The notes: generated by a model not told the origin, from the sequence alone. A DNA stretch of 64,000 bases from Halobellus inordinatus (GCF_024464655.1 NZ_JANHAV010000012.1:1-64000), one strand, 5' to 3'; counted from the first letter of the stretch, positions 1-8,772 are shown. Numbers and translations are program-made.

Positions 1-90
1 CGACGCGTCGGGCCGTCCCCGCAAACCGGCCACCTGACGACCGGTTCCACCGGTAGTCACCGACCGAGCACGCCTCCACGTGAGTGGCAA

Positions 91-126
91 CGCTGTCGCG
101 TCGGCGGCTGACCGCCGCCGACAGCG
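91..126. repeat. Strong GC-rich hairpin
   Basis: An outer stem CGCTGTCG/CGACAGCG and an inner stem CGGCGG/CCGCCG close over a CTGA loop, with a small asymmetric bulge between them. It lies in gene-free sequence left of the potassium island. It may be a transposon-end or terminator structure; nothing adjacent decides which. The rest of 1-544 shows no convincing gene. Confidence 0.5.
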
Positions 127-237
127 AACGCTTCCTCTTTTCCCAGCGTTACTTGCTCGCTACCAACGGCTCATCAGGACAGACTGGTGAGCTCAGATCG
201 GGTTAGCTGACGACGCCTTGTGAGGTACTGAGACTGA

Positions 238-452
238 GTTCGTCACTACTTCTTGTCTGTTGGGGACTGACTTTTCACAGATTCCGTAGCAGTTTCCAGT
301 ACGTCCAGCTACAACAAAAACGTTCGATTGGTCATCCAGACTGGCCTCAATACAGTGGTTTTCTTCGCCAGAGTGTCCGCTCAACCTCCGCCTGTTCGCT
401 CCTTGGTTCCGACTGGAGTCGGAACACTCGTCACTCACGGGAAAGCAGGGGT
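238..452 (-). repeat. Diverged mobile-element remnant, left copy
   Basis: This segment aligns with 8465-8681 over most of its length in the same orientation. Shared blocks include CTTGTCTGTTGGGG, GATTCCGTAGCAGTTTCC and a hairpin around TTCCGAC/GTCGGAA. Read on the minus strand, both copies preserve short peptides such as TGNCYGI and PNRQ, although neither keeps an intact gene. The right copy ends beside an IS200/IS605-type hairpin, so I infer both derive from the 3' part of a TnpB-type element (gene tail or its guide-RNA region). The repeat itself is seen directly; the family assignment is inference. Confidence 0.5.
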
Positions 453-544
453 ATGCGCTCGTATCTCTATCACTATCTCAATTTCGTGCAGTCGTAGTCG
501 AAGGTGACTTTGCTCGAACCGCATACACACTTGACGTACGATCT

Positions 545-1201
545 ATGCGAGTCATCATAGTTGGCGCGGGACGCGTCGGTCGTAGCCTCGCCGAACAACT
601 GGTGGGCCGGGGCGAAAGTGTCGTTATTATCGATACCGACCAGCGAACCGTTGAAACAGCGCGGAGTGCTGGGTTCACTACCCATCACGGTGATGGAACT
701 GATACGAGTGTCCTTCAGAGTGCTGGAATTGAGAATGCTAAAACTGTCGCCGCAACGACGGCCAACGACGATGTGAACTTGCTCATCGCGCAGCTCACAA
801 ACTCTAAATTCGATGTCGAGACTGTCATTGCTCGCGTGAATACGCCAGATAATGTCGAAGCGTTCGAGGAGCTTGGCGTCCGCGCAATCTCGGCGAGCGA
901 TGCGATCGCTCAGGAGATGGATAACGCGATTGAGCGACCTGCACTATCGGAATGGATGACTGATCTCGGCCGGGATAAAGACGTTCAGGAGATCGAAGTT
1001 ACGGCGGAGTGGTTGATTGGGAAATCAATCCGTGAACTTGATGAGTTCCTTCCGGATGGTGTCCTGGTCGCGCTCGTCAGCTGTGATGGTGATGCACAGA
1101 TTCCCAAACCAGATCTGACGCTGCAGCACGGTACCCGCTTAACATTCGTTGGTCAACGGGATACTGTTCGCAGCGCGATTGCACAGTGCCACCCTCAGTG
1201 A
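545..1201 (+). CDS. TrkA-type potassium channel/transporter regulatory protein
   Basis: This is a cytosolic NAD(H)-binding regulatory subunit of a Trk/Ktr potassium system (218 aa). The N-terminal RCK_N Rossmann fold shows the Gly motif with G7, G9 and G12 and the acidic D30 that would hold the adenosine ribose. An RCK_C (TrkA-C) domain fills about residues 135-218. The length matches single-unit haloarchaeal TrkA proteins rather than the duplicated enterobacterial form. It is read toward the trkH operon on the other strand and is a second trkA beside the one at 3056. Its codon use is less GC-rich than that of genes beyond 9.8 kb. It probably gates the neighbouring TrkH or another cation channel. 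Family assignment is firm; the partner is inferred. Confidence 0.93.
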   Translation: MRVIIVGAGRVGRSLAEQLVGRGESVVIIDTDQRTVETARSAGFTTHHGDGTDTSVLQSAGIENAKTVAATTANDDVNLLIAQLTNSKFDVETVIARVNTPDNVEAFEELGVRAISASDAIAQEMDNAIERPALSEWMTDLGRDKDVQEIEVTAEWLIGKSIRELDEFLPDGVLVALVSCDGDAQIPKPDLTLQHGTRLTFVGQRDTVRSAIAQCHPQ

Positions 1202-1247
1202 GCGTTCGCTGAGGATGGAAACACAACGAGGAGTCTCCCTTTTCGCT

Positions 1248-1448
1248 TTACTGGACCCCTCGATAGAGGATGTACACGACGAACACCCCGAGATATGCAA
1301 TCGCAAGCGTCTCAGTGACGAGAGACCGATTCAGAACGATAATCAAACCAATAATGAGGGGACCAAGCAACAGCAGCGAATCGAAGATGCGGTCATCGGC
1401 ACCAGCTTCGAACACAGAGGAAAGAACCGGAAGACTGTCCAGTTTCAT
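1248..1448 (-). CDS. Small two-helix membrane protein downstream of trkH
   Basis: A 66-aa protein with two hydrophobic stretches (about residues 24-43 and 47-63) and a short charged N-terminus. The start is the ATG at 1448, which overlaps the trkH stop as ATGA; the open frame extends further upstream, but only inside trkH. The tight coupling implies co-translation with TrkH, perhaps as an accessory or assembly subunit. I recognise no named family. It closes the six-gene potassium operon. Confidence 0.6.
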   Translation of the reverse strand: MKLDSLPVLSSVFEAGADDRIFDSLLLLGPLIIGLIIVLNRSLVTETLAIAYLGVFVVYILYRGVQ

Positions 1449-2995
1449 TGGTAGAGTCCTCCACGCTTGAAGATTGTTCGGAGCATCACGAGTACGGGAA
1501 TGATCTCGAGCCGCCCGATCCACATATGGAAGAGAAACACGATCTTTCCAATCGTCGGGAGTGACTCAGGCCCCGTAATTCCCGACGAGAGACCCACGTT
1601 CCCCTGTGCGCTAGCTACCTCGAACACGACGTTGGCGAGTGAATACTCTCCTGACGGGAGCGTGAGAAGTAGTATGAAGGTACCGACGACCAGGAAGGTA
1701 ATCCAAAGGACGACGATGATTGCTGCCTCCATAAATTCGCGGCTCGCTTCATCCTCATTCAGTCGCCGGCCGTTAATTTGCAGTCGGCGCACGGCAGTCT
1801 CGGGGTAGAAGACATCCGCAATCTGATACCGAATTCCCTTCGCGAGCGTCAGTCCACGAATGAGTTTGATGCCGCCGGCAGTTGATCCAGCAGCACCACC
1901 AACAAACATCCCGAATGTGACCGTCAATTGAGCGTACGAGGGCCACCGGCCAAGTGCAACATTGGTCGAATCGACAGCCGTCTGGAATCCGGTACAGGTG
2001 GCAGCCGAGACGAACTGGAACAGGCCATAGCGCAAAGCAGCGAAGGGTGTCCCATAGGGACCAGCGTAGTAGAGGAAGCCCCACAACAACGCCGACCCAA
2101 TACTCATATAACCAAATACCCACCGCGTCTGAAGATCCGAATAGAAGTTTCGGAGATCCCCTCGGAGGATGAGATAATGTACCGGAAACGCGATGCTGCC
2201 CAGCAGCATAACCGGAATCAACACGAAGTCGATCAGGGCGCTATCGTAGGTCGCAATCGAGTTGTCTGTAATTGAGAACCCACCGGTTGCGAGGCCGGTC
2301 ATCCCGTGATTGATCGCTCCCCAGATCGGCATCCCCGCGAGCCACAGCGCGAGGATAGAAACGAACGTGAACAGAATGAAGATCCACCAGATCGTCCTAA
2401 CCGTCGAGACAATGCTTGGGTGAATCTTCTCCGAGCGAGCCTCGCTTTCATAAAGCGTCAGTGACCCGCTCCCAGGGCGTGAGAGAATCGCTGTCGTCAA
2501 AACGATCACTCCGACCCCACCGACCCATTCGGTGAACGTCCGCCACCACTGGAGTGTGCGTGGGAGCACTTCCTCATTGTCGGTCATCGTGAGTCCTGTA
2601 CCCGTGAAGCCACTCATACTCTCGAAGACGGCGTTGAGCGGCTCGGTAAACGCTGCCAGAGTCGCTGTCTGAGCGGGTGTTGTAAATCCTGATACGCCGA
2701 GTTGGACGCTCCAGGCAATCAACAGGAATGGCAACGAGCCGAAGAGGCCAACGGAAAACCATCCTAACGCGGCGACAATCATCCCGTGGAACCGGCTCGG
2801 TGCTTCAGCGTCCTTGAATCGTCGATAGAGCAGCCAGCCAATTCCTAACGGAATGATAGCGGAGACCAGCAATGCCGGGAGCGCATAGTACTCTCCCCAG
2901 AGGAGAGGTACAGCGAGCGAGACTAGCATCAGCCCGCCAAGCGCTTCCAAGATGCGACCGATATCTCGGCCGACAGTTGCAATGGCTCCGTTCAT
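1445..2995 (-). CDS. TrkH-family potassium uptake protein
   Basis: Pore-forming membrane subunit of a Trk potassium transporter, 516 aa and hydrophobic throughout. All four pore loops typical of the SKT (superfamily of K+ transporters) family can be read: SGFTGTGLT, TGLATGGFS, CTGFQT and AQGNVGLS, each centred on the selectivity glycine. The N-terminus carries a few polar residues before the first helix, with no cleavable signal peptide. The gene follows the trkA at 3056 on the same strand and overlaps the small membrane gene downstream. A halophile that balances external salt with cytoplasmic K+ needs such uptake systems. The family call is certain; affinity and coupling ion cannot be told. 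Confidence 0.96.
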   Translation of the reverse strand: MNGAIATVGRDIGRILEALGGLMLVSLAVPLLWGEYYALPALLVSAIIPLGIGWLLYRRFKDAEAPSRFHGMIVAALGWFSVGLFGSLPFLLIAWSVQLGVSGFTTPAQTATLAAFTEPLNAVFESMSGFTGTGLTMTDNEEVLPRTLQWWRTFTEWVGGVGVIVLTTAILSRPGSGSLTLYESEARSEKIHPSIVSTVRTIWWIFILFTFVSILALWLAGMPIWGAINHGMTGLATGGFSITDNSIATYDSALIDFVLIPVMLLGSIAFPVHYLILRGDLRNFYSDLQTRWVFGYMSIGSALLWGFLYYAGPYGTPFAALRYGLFQFVSAATCTGFQTAVDSTNVALGRWPSYAQLTVTFGMFVGGAAGSTAGGIKLIRGLTLAKGIRYQIADVFYPETAVRRLQINGRRLNEDEASREFMEAAIIVVLWITFLVVGTFILLLTLPSGEYSLANVVFEVASAQGNVGLSSGITGPESLPTIGKIVFLFHMWIGRLEIIPVLVMLRTIFKRGGLYQ

Positions 2996-3055
2996 TCGTT
3001 CTCCGTATTTGCGATCAGAGTTTCCGAGATGTTCTCGGAATTCGACATTGTCAGC

Positions 3056-3742
3056 CTACTGGGAGTGATCTTCATAGTGTCCAAAGATGTCCGTAATCTC
3101 TGGATCAGCACCGACACCAGAGTACACTGTCAGCAGGTCGCCTTTCTTGATGGTTGTATTCCCGCGAGGAGTGATCGGTTGATCATCGCCTTCACGTTCG
3201 ATCGCAACAACGAGCATCTCGGCAGTAATCAGTCCCTCCTGTGTAGCTTCTTGGAGCGTCTTCCCTGCGATAGGTGCCTCTTCGGTGACCTCGATTTCGA
3301 ACACCTCTGCATTTTCACCAATACGCATATAATCGACAATTGCCGGCCGCGCTACAGCCCGGTAGAGATACTCAGCAATGAGCTGTTGAGGGTTTTCCAT
3401 TGTGTTGACACCAATCTGTTTGAACAACCCCATATGCTCCGGGTTGTGGACGACCGAGAGGATCGCAGGAATTTCGAACTCTTTTGCGAGCAGGCAGGTC
3501 ATCACGTTCGTTGCATCTTGATCAGTCGTCGAGATGAGTGCGTCAGCCCGCTCAGCACCAGCATCCTCTAGCGTTTCTTTTGTTGTGGCGTCAGCATTCA
3601 ATACCAAGCAATCAAACTGATCTGCAGCCTGATTCGCGCGCTTTTCATCGCGCTCGATAGCGACGACTTCGTTTCCAAACTGCGTCGCAATATCAATAAG
3701 CGGTGTGCCAATATCTCCGGCGCCGATGACGATGATGTACAT
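3056..3742 (-). CDS. TrkA potassium uptake regulatory protein
   Basis: A 228-aa RCK_N plus RCK_C protein. The Rossmann motif GAGDIG sits near residues 7-12, with the acidic EIR-type end of strand 2 represented by VVAIERD. The C-terminal RCK_C domain contains EAPIAGKTLQEA, strikingly close to EAPIAEKTLQEA in the Lrp-type regulator at 7388. It is the cytosolic gating subunit for TrkH, which follows about 60 nt downstream on the same strand. The start at 3742 lies 5 nt after the APC transporter gene, consistent with one transcript. RCK_C domains are known binding sites for c-di-AMP in bacteria; whether this one binds it is unknown. Confidence 0.95.
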   Translation of the reverse strand: MYIIVIGAGDIGTPLIDIATQFGNEVVAIERDEKRANQAADQFDCLVLNADATTKETLEDAGAERADALISTTDQDATNVMTCLLAKEFEIPAILSVVHNPEHMGLFKQIGVNTMENPQQLIAEYLYRAVARPAIVDYMRIGENAEVFEIEVTEEAPIAGKTLQEATQEGLITAEMLVVAIEREGDDQPITPRGNTTIKKGDLLTVYSGVGADPEITDIFGHYEDHSQ

Positions 3743-3747
3743 AGTGG

Positions 3748-6024
3748 TTAGACCTCCAATCTCCGCATCAGTGCTTCACGAATTGACATCGGAGATTCCT
3801 CCTCTCCGCGTGCCATCACGACCGTTTGCGATAGTTCTGCGCCGATTTTCTCCGGGAGCGATCCAAATACAGCCTGCGAAACCGTCCCCGAACGTGTCGC
3901 ACCGACGCAGACCGTGTCGTATTCCTGAGCGACCTCGATAATAGCCTGTTCGGTATCTTCGGCAACTTCCACTTTGGTATCGTACGACATATATTCAATT
4001 CCGGCGCGTTCAGCTAACTCGGCAATCACTGCTTCACCACGCTCAGTTGGCGAGAGGTCTTCATCACTGTCGTTCTCGGGAGATTGCACATTAAGCAGCG
4101 TCAGCGAGGCATCATCAGCTGCAGAGACGAATTCGGCAGCACGCCGGGCTGCGACCGGCGCGTGTGGGCCCTCGCCAGCGAGCGCAATAATATCCCCTTC
4201 TCCGCGCCCACCTTCGGATCCGAGCTTTACCAGCGTCGCATCACACGGGGCACGTCCAATGACAGGATCGATTGTCGATCCGAGGACGTGCTCACGCCGA
4301 CTTCGCGTCCCTTGCCAGCCAAGAAGGACGTGATCGGCGTTTTCTTCTTCAATCACATCCAGAATGACGGACCCAGCACTTCGCCCCGCAATTGCCCGGG
4401 TTCGGAGCCCGATATCGAGTTCAGATGCGATATCGCGGGCAGAATCAAGCAATGCCTGCTGTCGCTCAACCCGTTCCTCCTCGAATGTTAGATCCTGAGA
4501 GAGCGACGTCTGGGGTGGAACCTCAATGACGTTCACGGCGATTACCTCGGCGCGTTCGTCTTCGTGAGCGTGTGCGCTCGCTGCTGCCATTTTGAGGAGA
4601 TCGCGTTCGGTCTCCGGATTCGCGACCGGGACGACGACGCGATAGCGACCTTCGCCGCCTTCCATTGCTTCTGGTTCAGGAGCAATTGCTTCACCGACCA
4701 AGCTCGCACTGAGTGCCCGATTGCGTGCATATCCGAAATACCAGAGCACACCGAAGACGACGATAACAGTACCGATAGCCTGGACAATAAAGTTCATTTG
4801 TACCAGAATCACAAGACAGGACACGAATCCCAGAATTGGCACAATAGGATACAGACCTATCGGGATCTTGAACGACGGATCGTACGCATCTGGGTTTGCC
4901 CGGCGCAACACGACGACAGCAACGTGGACGAGGGCGTACGTCACGAGGTACATAAAACTCGCCACCTCGGCGAGTGTTCCGACCCCAACGCCGACCGCGA
5001 TCAGGACGAGCGTGATAATTCCCGTAACCGTAATCGCCCGGTACGGCGTCCGGAACCGTTCGTGAACCTCGTTGAGCCAGTTGACGAGGATCCGATCACG
5101 ACCCATCGCGAAGTTGACTCGAGCAGCTGAAAGAATGCTGGCATTCGCACTCGAAACCGTCGCAAGCACAGCTCCGACGATCATTACCAGCGCTCCGATT
5201 GCCCCCATAAATTCGGTCGCAACGTCGGCAACCGGAATCTGGGATGTCGCAAGAGCTTCAATCGAAAGCGTTCCCGTCGAAACGAACATCACGCCCACGT
5301 ACATCAGCGTCGGCGTTACCACGGCTGCGATCATCGCGAGCGGAAGGTTTCGGCTCGGGTTTTTGATCTCCTCGGCACTCGTCGCAATGACCTCGAAGCC
5401 GATGAACGAAACATAGACTGTTCCGATCGTCGCTGCAACTGCGGGCCACCCATTAGGGTTGAATTCACCGAGCGTCGGCCCACTGATGATACCCAGAGCG
5501 AGGAAGGCGAGAATAAGTCCAACAAGCGATAGGACGATGACGTTCTGGAGCGCACCGGTTTCTTTGACGCCATAGTAGTTGACGCCAGTCAGCAACGCTG
5601 CCATTACGAGTGCTGCGACAGTAATGCCGATCTGCCCCCAGCCAGCAAGGAACCCAATGTACTGGCCGAGTCCCGGCAGAAGGTATTGGCCGAAGCCAAT
5701 CATATAGAATGCTGAAGCGAACGTCAGCCCAGCCCACATCCCCCAGCCGACGATACTTCCGAAGAATGGGCCGAGCGCTCGATTGACGTAGTAGTAACTG
5801 CCGCCTGCTTTCGGCATTCCGGTCGCCAATTCCGAGAGGGAGAGAGCCGCTAACAACGACACCAACCCTCCACCGAAGAAGGAGACCATACTAGCGGGAC
5901 CGGCCTGCTCGGCAGCGATGCTTGGAAGAACGAAAATCCCTGCACCAATCATTGTCCCGAGACCGATCGTGTAGGCCTCGAGGAAGCCGAGATCACGGGC
6001 GAGTTCTTGCTCGGTCTCACTCAT
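3748..6024 (-). CDS. APC-superfamily transporter fused to two universal stress (USP) domains
   Basis: 758 aa. The first ~430 residues form an amino acid-polyamine-cation transporter with about 12 helices; the family's unwound helix 1 shows as GTMIGAGIF near residues 22-30. Two USP domains follow (about 455-600 and 610-745). The first keeps the full ATP-binding pattern G-2X-G-9X-G-S (GWQGTRSRREHVLGST); the second is a variant with different spacing. Such APC-USP fusions are common in haloarchaea and are usually annotated as cationic amino acid transporters. Here the gene sits between a uspA gene and trkA-trkH, so K+ or an osmolyte is an equally reasonable cargo. Bacterial KimA is an APC potassium importer with a USP-like C-terminal domain. 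Substrate is unproven. Confidence 0.92.
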   Translation of the reverse strand: MSETEQELARDLGFLEAYTIGLGTMIGAGIFVLPSIAAEQAGPASMVSFFGGGLVSLLAALSLSELATGMPKAGGSYYYVNRALGPFFGSIVGWGMWAGLTFASAFYMIGFGQYLLPGLGQYIGFLAGWGQIGITVAALVMAALLTGVNYYGVKETGALQNVIVLSLVGLILAFLALGIISGPTLGEFNPNGWPAVAATIGTVYVSFIGFEVIATSAEEIKNPSRNLPLAMIAAVVTPTLMYVGVMFVSTGTLSIEALATSQIPVADVATEFMGAIGALVMIVGAVLATVSSANASILSAARVNFAMGRDRILVNWLNEVHERFRTPYRAITVTGIITLVLIAVGVGVGTLAEVASFMYLVTYALVHVAVVVLRRANPDAYDPSFKIPIGLYPIVPILGFVSCLVILVQMNFIVQAIGTVIVVFGVLWYFGYARNRALSASLVGEAIAPEPEAMEGGEGRYRVVVPVANPETERDLLKMAAASAHAHEDERAEVIAVNVIEVPPQTSLSQDLTFEEERVERQQALLDSARDIASELDIGLRTRAIAGRSAGSVILDVIEEENADHVLLGWQGTRSRREHVLGSTIDPVIGRAPCDATLVKLGSEGGRGEGDIIALAGEGPHAPVAARRAAEFVSAADDASLTLLNVQSPENDSDEDLSPTERGEAVIAELAERAGIEYMSYDTKVEVAEDTEQAIIEVAQEYDTVCVGATRSGTVSQAVFGSLPEKIGAELSQTVVMARGEEESPMSIREALMRRLEV

Positions 6025-6084
6025 ACGATACCACCAGTGTTACGCGCGTCGCTACGTGTATGCATATTCAAATTAGCTCTCCGA

Positions 6085-6504
6085 TCATTTGTTTTCGGTC
6101 TCTTCTGGGAGTGCAATAACGGGCAGATCTGCCTCCGTAATCAGTTTGAGCGCCGTGTCACCGGACAAGAACTGGACGAGACGGTTTCCACCACGAGGAC
6201 GAAACGCGATAGCGCTGGCATCCACATCCGCTGCGACGTCGAGGATCGCAGCAACGACATCTCGACGGTATGCAGTTTCGGTGTCAATCTCCGGGATGGT
6301 TCCACGAAACGCACCATATGCCTCCGAAGCCCGTTGTTCAGCCTGTTCGAGAGGGAGCTTGTCGGGAACTCCTTCTCCTTTCTCGATTACGTGGACGACG
6401 GTTACGTGGCCATAGTCATAGTCATCGAGTATCTGGGCCGTTTCACGTGCATCCTCTTCGTCTACAACCGGGACGAGAAGACGCTTTGTCAGTGACTTTG
6501 TCAT
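6085..6504 (-). CDS. UspA-like universal stress protein
   Basis: A 139-aa single-domain USP with the alpha/beta pattern beginning [12 protein letters not shown]. The ATP-binding signature is only partly kept: the segment [16 protein letters not shown] lacks the first glycine and the final Ser/Thr, so nucleotide binding may be altered. It lies 60 nt upstream of the APC-USP-USP transporter and 3 nt downstream of the zinc-ribbon gene, clearly in the same transcript. A free USP domain next to a transporter bearing two more suggests a soluble regulatory partner for it. Confidence 0.88.
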   Translation of the reverse strand: MTKSLTKRLLVPVVDEEDARETAQILDDYDYGHVTVVHVIEKGEGVPDKLPLEQAEQRASEAYGAFRGTIPEIDTETAYRRDVVAAILDVAADVDASAIAFRPRGGNRLVQFLSGDTALKLITEADLPVIALPEETENK

Positions 6505-6507
6505 CGC

Positions 6508-6963
6508 TTACTCCTCCGTCTCAGACTGGGTGATGTGCTTATTGCCACAATGAGGGCAGACAGATGCATTTTTATCGAGGTGGGCCCCGCAGGAATCACA
6601 GCGAATTTGTTCCGAATTATGGACATCTCCGAGGTACGCCCAGTGCAGTGATTCTGTTCCATCTGGCTGCGGTTCTCGGTGGACGTGGTATAGTGAGACA
6701 ATATCCGTGTTAACTCCAGGACCATCCGGATTCGGCGGATGCTTACGCACGAGTGCGTACACTCCATAGTTCTCAATTTGGAGGACCTCTCCAGCCGCGG
6801 TCGCCTCAATTTCCTCTTCGATGGGGACACGAAGCGCGTCAATACGGCGTTCAACGTACGAGAGAACGGCTTTCAGCTCAGGGGGTTCTAACGAGTCGAT
6901 CCGTTGGATTAGCGCCTCAGGTAAGGTATCCGGTACCTCTGGTTCATCGTGCGGATCACTCAT
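6508..6963 (-). CDS. Haloarchaeal protein with C-terminal zinc ribbon
   Basis: 151 aa from the ATG at 6963; a more upstream start is open but adds only nine residues. An acidic N-terminal region (1-70) includes a helical stretch resembling small haloarchaeal regulatory domains. A beta-rich middle includes YALVRKHPPNPDG and SLYHVHRE. A zinc ribbon at about 120-142 has two CxxC pairs (CDSC and CPHC). It is the first gene of the potassium operon. No enzyme motif is visible. A role in protein-protein or nucleic-acid contact during regulation is plausible, but this is inference from position and the ribbon alone. Confidence 0.75.
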   Translation of the reverse strand: MSDPHDEPEVPDTLPEALIQRIDSLEPPELKAVLSYVERRIDALRVPIEEEIEATAAGEVLQIENYGVYALVRKHPPNPDGPGVNTDIVSLYHVHREPQPDGTESLHWAYLGDVHNSEQIRCDSCGAHLDKNASVCPHCGNKHITQSETEE

Positions 6964-7387
6964 ACTTACATCACCATTGTTCAAAAGCAACCTGGTACTT
7001 GTCTAGTGCACGACGCAAACCATATGAGTACTGCCATAAGTACGGTATGGACGTACTTTCGGTGAAGGATGCAAGTTGGCGGATGGTTCTGTGGCTCGGA
7101 CTAGCCCGTGTACCGATCCCAATTGACGTTGCAGCAAGCGTGAACTGTGAGACCATATTGGTTGCCATACTACGATAAGATAAATATTCTCCGTTTTTAC
7201 AAACGATTCAGTAGGTGAAGTGGAGAAATGTTTCTATTCGTTCTTCTAGTGTGTTACGGATTCTATCGCGGGTATAGCGGACTTCTGGCTATCAAATTCT
7301 TGCTAGAATCGGAAACTGTACCAGAAATTAATCAGACACCAAACAGTAACTTAAAAGACGATACGGACCTAATCCTAGCGTATAAGT
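6964..7387. promoter_or_regulatory. Divergent promoter region of the potassium operon and the Lrp-type gene
   Basis: About 420 bp of AT-rich sequence between two divergently transcribed units. No open frame in it looks like a gene. A TATA-like TTAAAAG at 7351-7357 is about 31 nt before the ATG of the regulator, which fits a leaderless or near-leaderless transcript. The right end is therefore promoter; the middle (about 7000-7230) shows nothing I can assign. Confidence 0.5.
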
Positions 7388-8131
7388 ATGTCTCTTCAGA
7401 TCGATACCGTCGACGAACGAATTCTGTATTATCTGTCGCAGGAGGCCCGCCACACATCTGCACCTGATATCGCGGAGAAAGTCGATGTTTCAGCGCCGAC
7501 TGTGCGGAATCGAATTCGTCGTCTCGAAGAAGCGGGCGTAATCCAAGGATATCATACCGATATTAATTATCAGAAGGTTGGAGGACGGCTCACGAACCAT
7601 TACGTCTGCAGTACGGGATCTCGTGACCGGGAGGAGATGGCCCAACGAGTCCTCGATATACCAGGCGTGATAAATATCCGCGAGATTATGTCTGGCAAAG
7701 GCGATCTCCGGATTACAGTTGTTGGGACAGATACCGACGATCTCACGCGAATTGCACAGGAAATTACATCACTTGGTATCGAGATTGACGACGAGGATCT
7801 AATCCACCGAGAGTATTTTCGCCCCTATTCCCCCTTCGGCCCTCGTGATGAAGAGTTGGCATCACCAGTCACTGGTGTCGCAGGGCTTGCTGGCGATGCA
7901 GATGTCATTGAAGTTATTGTCAGAAAAGAAGCGCCAATTGCGGAAAAGACGCTCCAAGAAGCGAACGAAGAGGGACTCATTCCTTCAGATGTGTTGGTCG
8001 TCAGAATCAATCGTGATGAAGGAACTATTACGCCAACAGGACAGACCGTGATCAAAGAGAACGATTTTGTTACAATCCACTCCCGGTCCGGGGTTACTGA
8101 AGAGACGTTGACTACGTTCACTGGCCAGTGA
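7388..8131 (+). CDS. Lrp/AsnC-family transcriptional regulator with C-terminal RCK_C (TrkA-C) domain
   Basis: 247 aa. Residues 1-50 form an AsnC-type winged helix (VDERILYYLSQEARHTSAPD leads into the HTH). Residues about 60-140 are an Lrp/AsnC ligand-binding domain, and about 173-247 an RCK_C domain with EAPIAEKTLQEANEEGLI. That C-terminal segment is nearly the same as the corresponding part of TrkA at 3056. The gene is divergent from the potassium operon, the classic position for its regulator. The fusion suggests the DNA-binding protein senses the same small ligand as the TrkA gating subunit; c-di-AMP is the best candidate because RCK_C domains bind it in bacteria. Domain calls are firm; the ligand is inference. 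Confidence 0.92.
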   Translation: MSLQIDTVDERILYYLSQEARHTSAPDIAEKVDVSAPTVRNRIRRLEEAGVIQGYHTDINYQKVGGRLTNHYVCSTGSRDREEMAQRVLDIPGVINIREIMSGKGDLRITVVGTDTDDLTRIAQEITSLGIEIDDEDLIHREYFRPYSPFGPRDEELASPVTGVAGLAGDADVIEVIVRKEAPIAEKTLQEANEEGLIPSDVLVVRINRDEGTITPTGQTVIKENDFVTIHSRSGVTEETLTTFTGQ

Positions 8132-8464
8132 TCCGTTACAGTGGTAGCGAGGCGAAAGCCCATCCCTTCACAGTAGATGCCGAAGTTCGGAAGGGAGTCA
8201 CTCGGTGACCTCCTCCACGGCCTTCAGGCCGTGGCATCCGGCCACTGGATGACCGGCCTGCCGAAGCAGGACGTTACGGTTCCAACCCGCACTCAGAGGG
8301 AACCGGCAGCATACCGGCGAAACTCTCGTTTTCTCTCTCGCTGTAGGGCTGTGGCCCGGTCACGCAGGTCGTTCGAAAATCGGAGATTTTCGTGATCACG
8401 AGAGACGGAGTCTCTCGGACGACCCCATCGGAATCGACGTCATTGCCGTGTGACGAACAGACCG
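8132..8464 (-). mobile_element. IS200/IS605-type element 3' end remnant
   Basis: On the minus strand this stretch continues from the repeat at 8465-8681 and terminates at a perfect 8-bp hairpin, CCACGGCC-TTCA-GGCCGTGG (8215-8234). Hairpins of this form close the right end of haloarchaeal IS200/IS605 and IS1341-type elements. No transposase or tnpB gene remains. I infer a relic of the region encoding the tnpB tail and its overlapping guide RNA. Nothing else is coded here. Confidence 0.45.
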
Positions 8465-8681
8465 CGTTCGTCACCGCCCCTTGTCTGTTGGGGGCCAGCG
8501 TCTCACCGATTCCGTAGCAGTTTCCGGTATGGTGGGCCACGGCAAAACTTTCGGTCGGTCACCCAGTCCGACCACAGTCCGGTGGTTTTTCCCACAGAGT
8601 GTCCGCTTGATCCCCGCCTGTTCGCTCCTTGGTTCCGACTCGGCGTCGGAACACTCTCGCCTCGCGGAAAGGGCGGGGGTT
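8465..8681 (-). repeat. Diverged mobile-element remnant, right copy
   Basis: Partner of 238-452, in the same orientation, on the other side of the potassium genes. It contains the conserved hairpin TTCCGAC-TCGGC-GTCGGAA at about 8634-8652, whose left counterpart keeps both stem arms but has a different loop. Minus-strand peptide scraps resemble those in the left copy. See that entry for the inferred origin. Confidence 0.5.
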
Positions 8682-8772
8682 TCGCCTCGAATAGCAGATA
8701 AGTGAGGTAACGCTTGGAGAAACAAATAATTCAACTCTTGCGGTATTTTACCTGTCTTAAGAGAAAGGTAAT

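Noticed and set aside
7228-7467. Hydrophobic 79-codon frame before the Lrp-type regulator
   Set aside because: It overlaps the regulator's HTH coding region, contains the regulator's promoter and has no promoter of its own.
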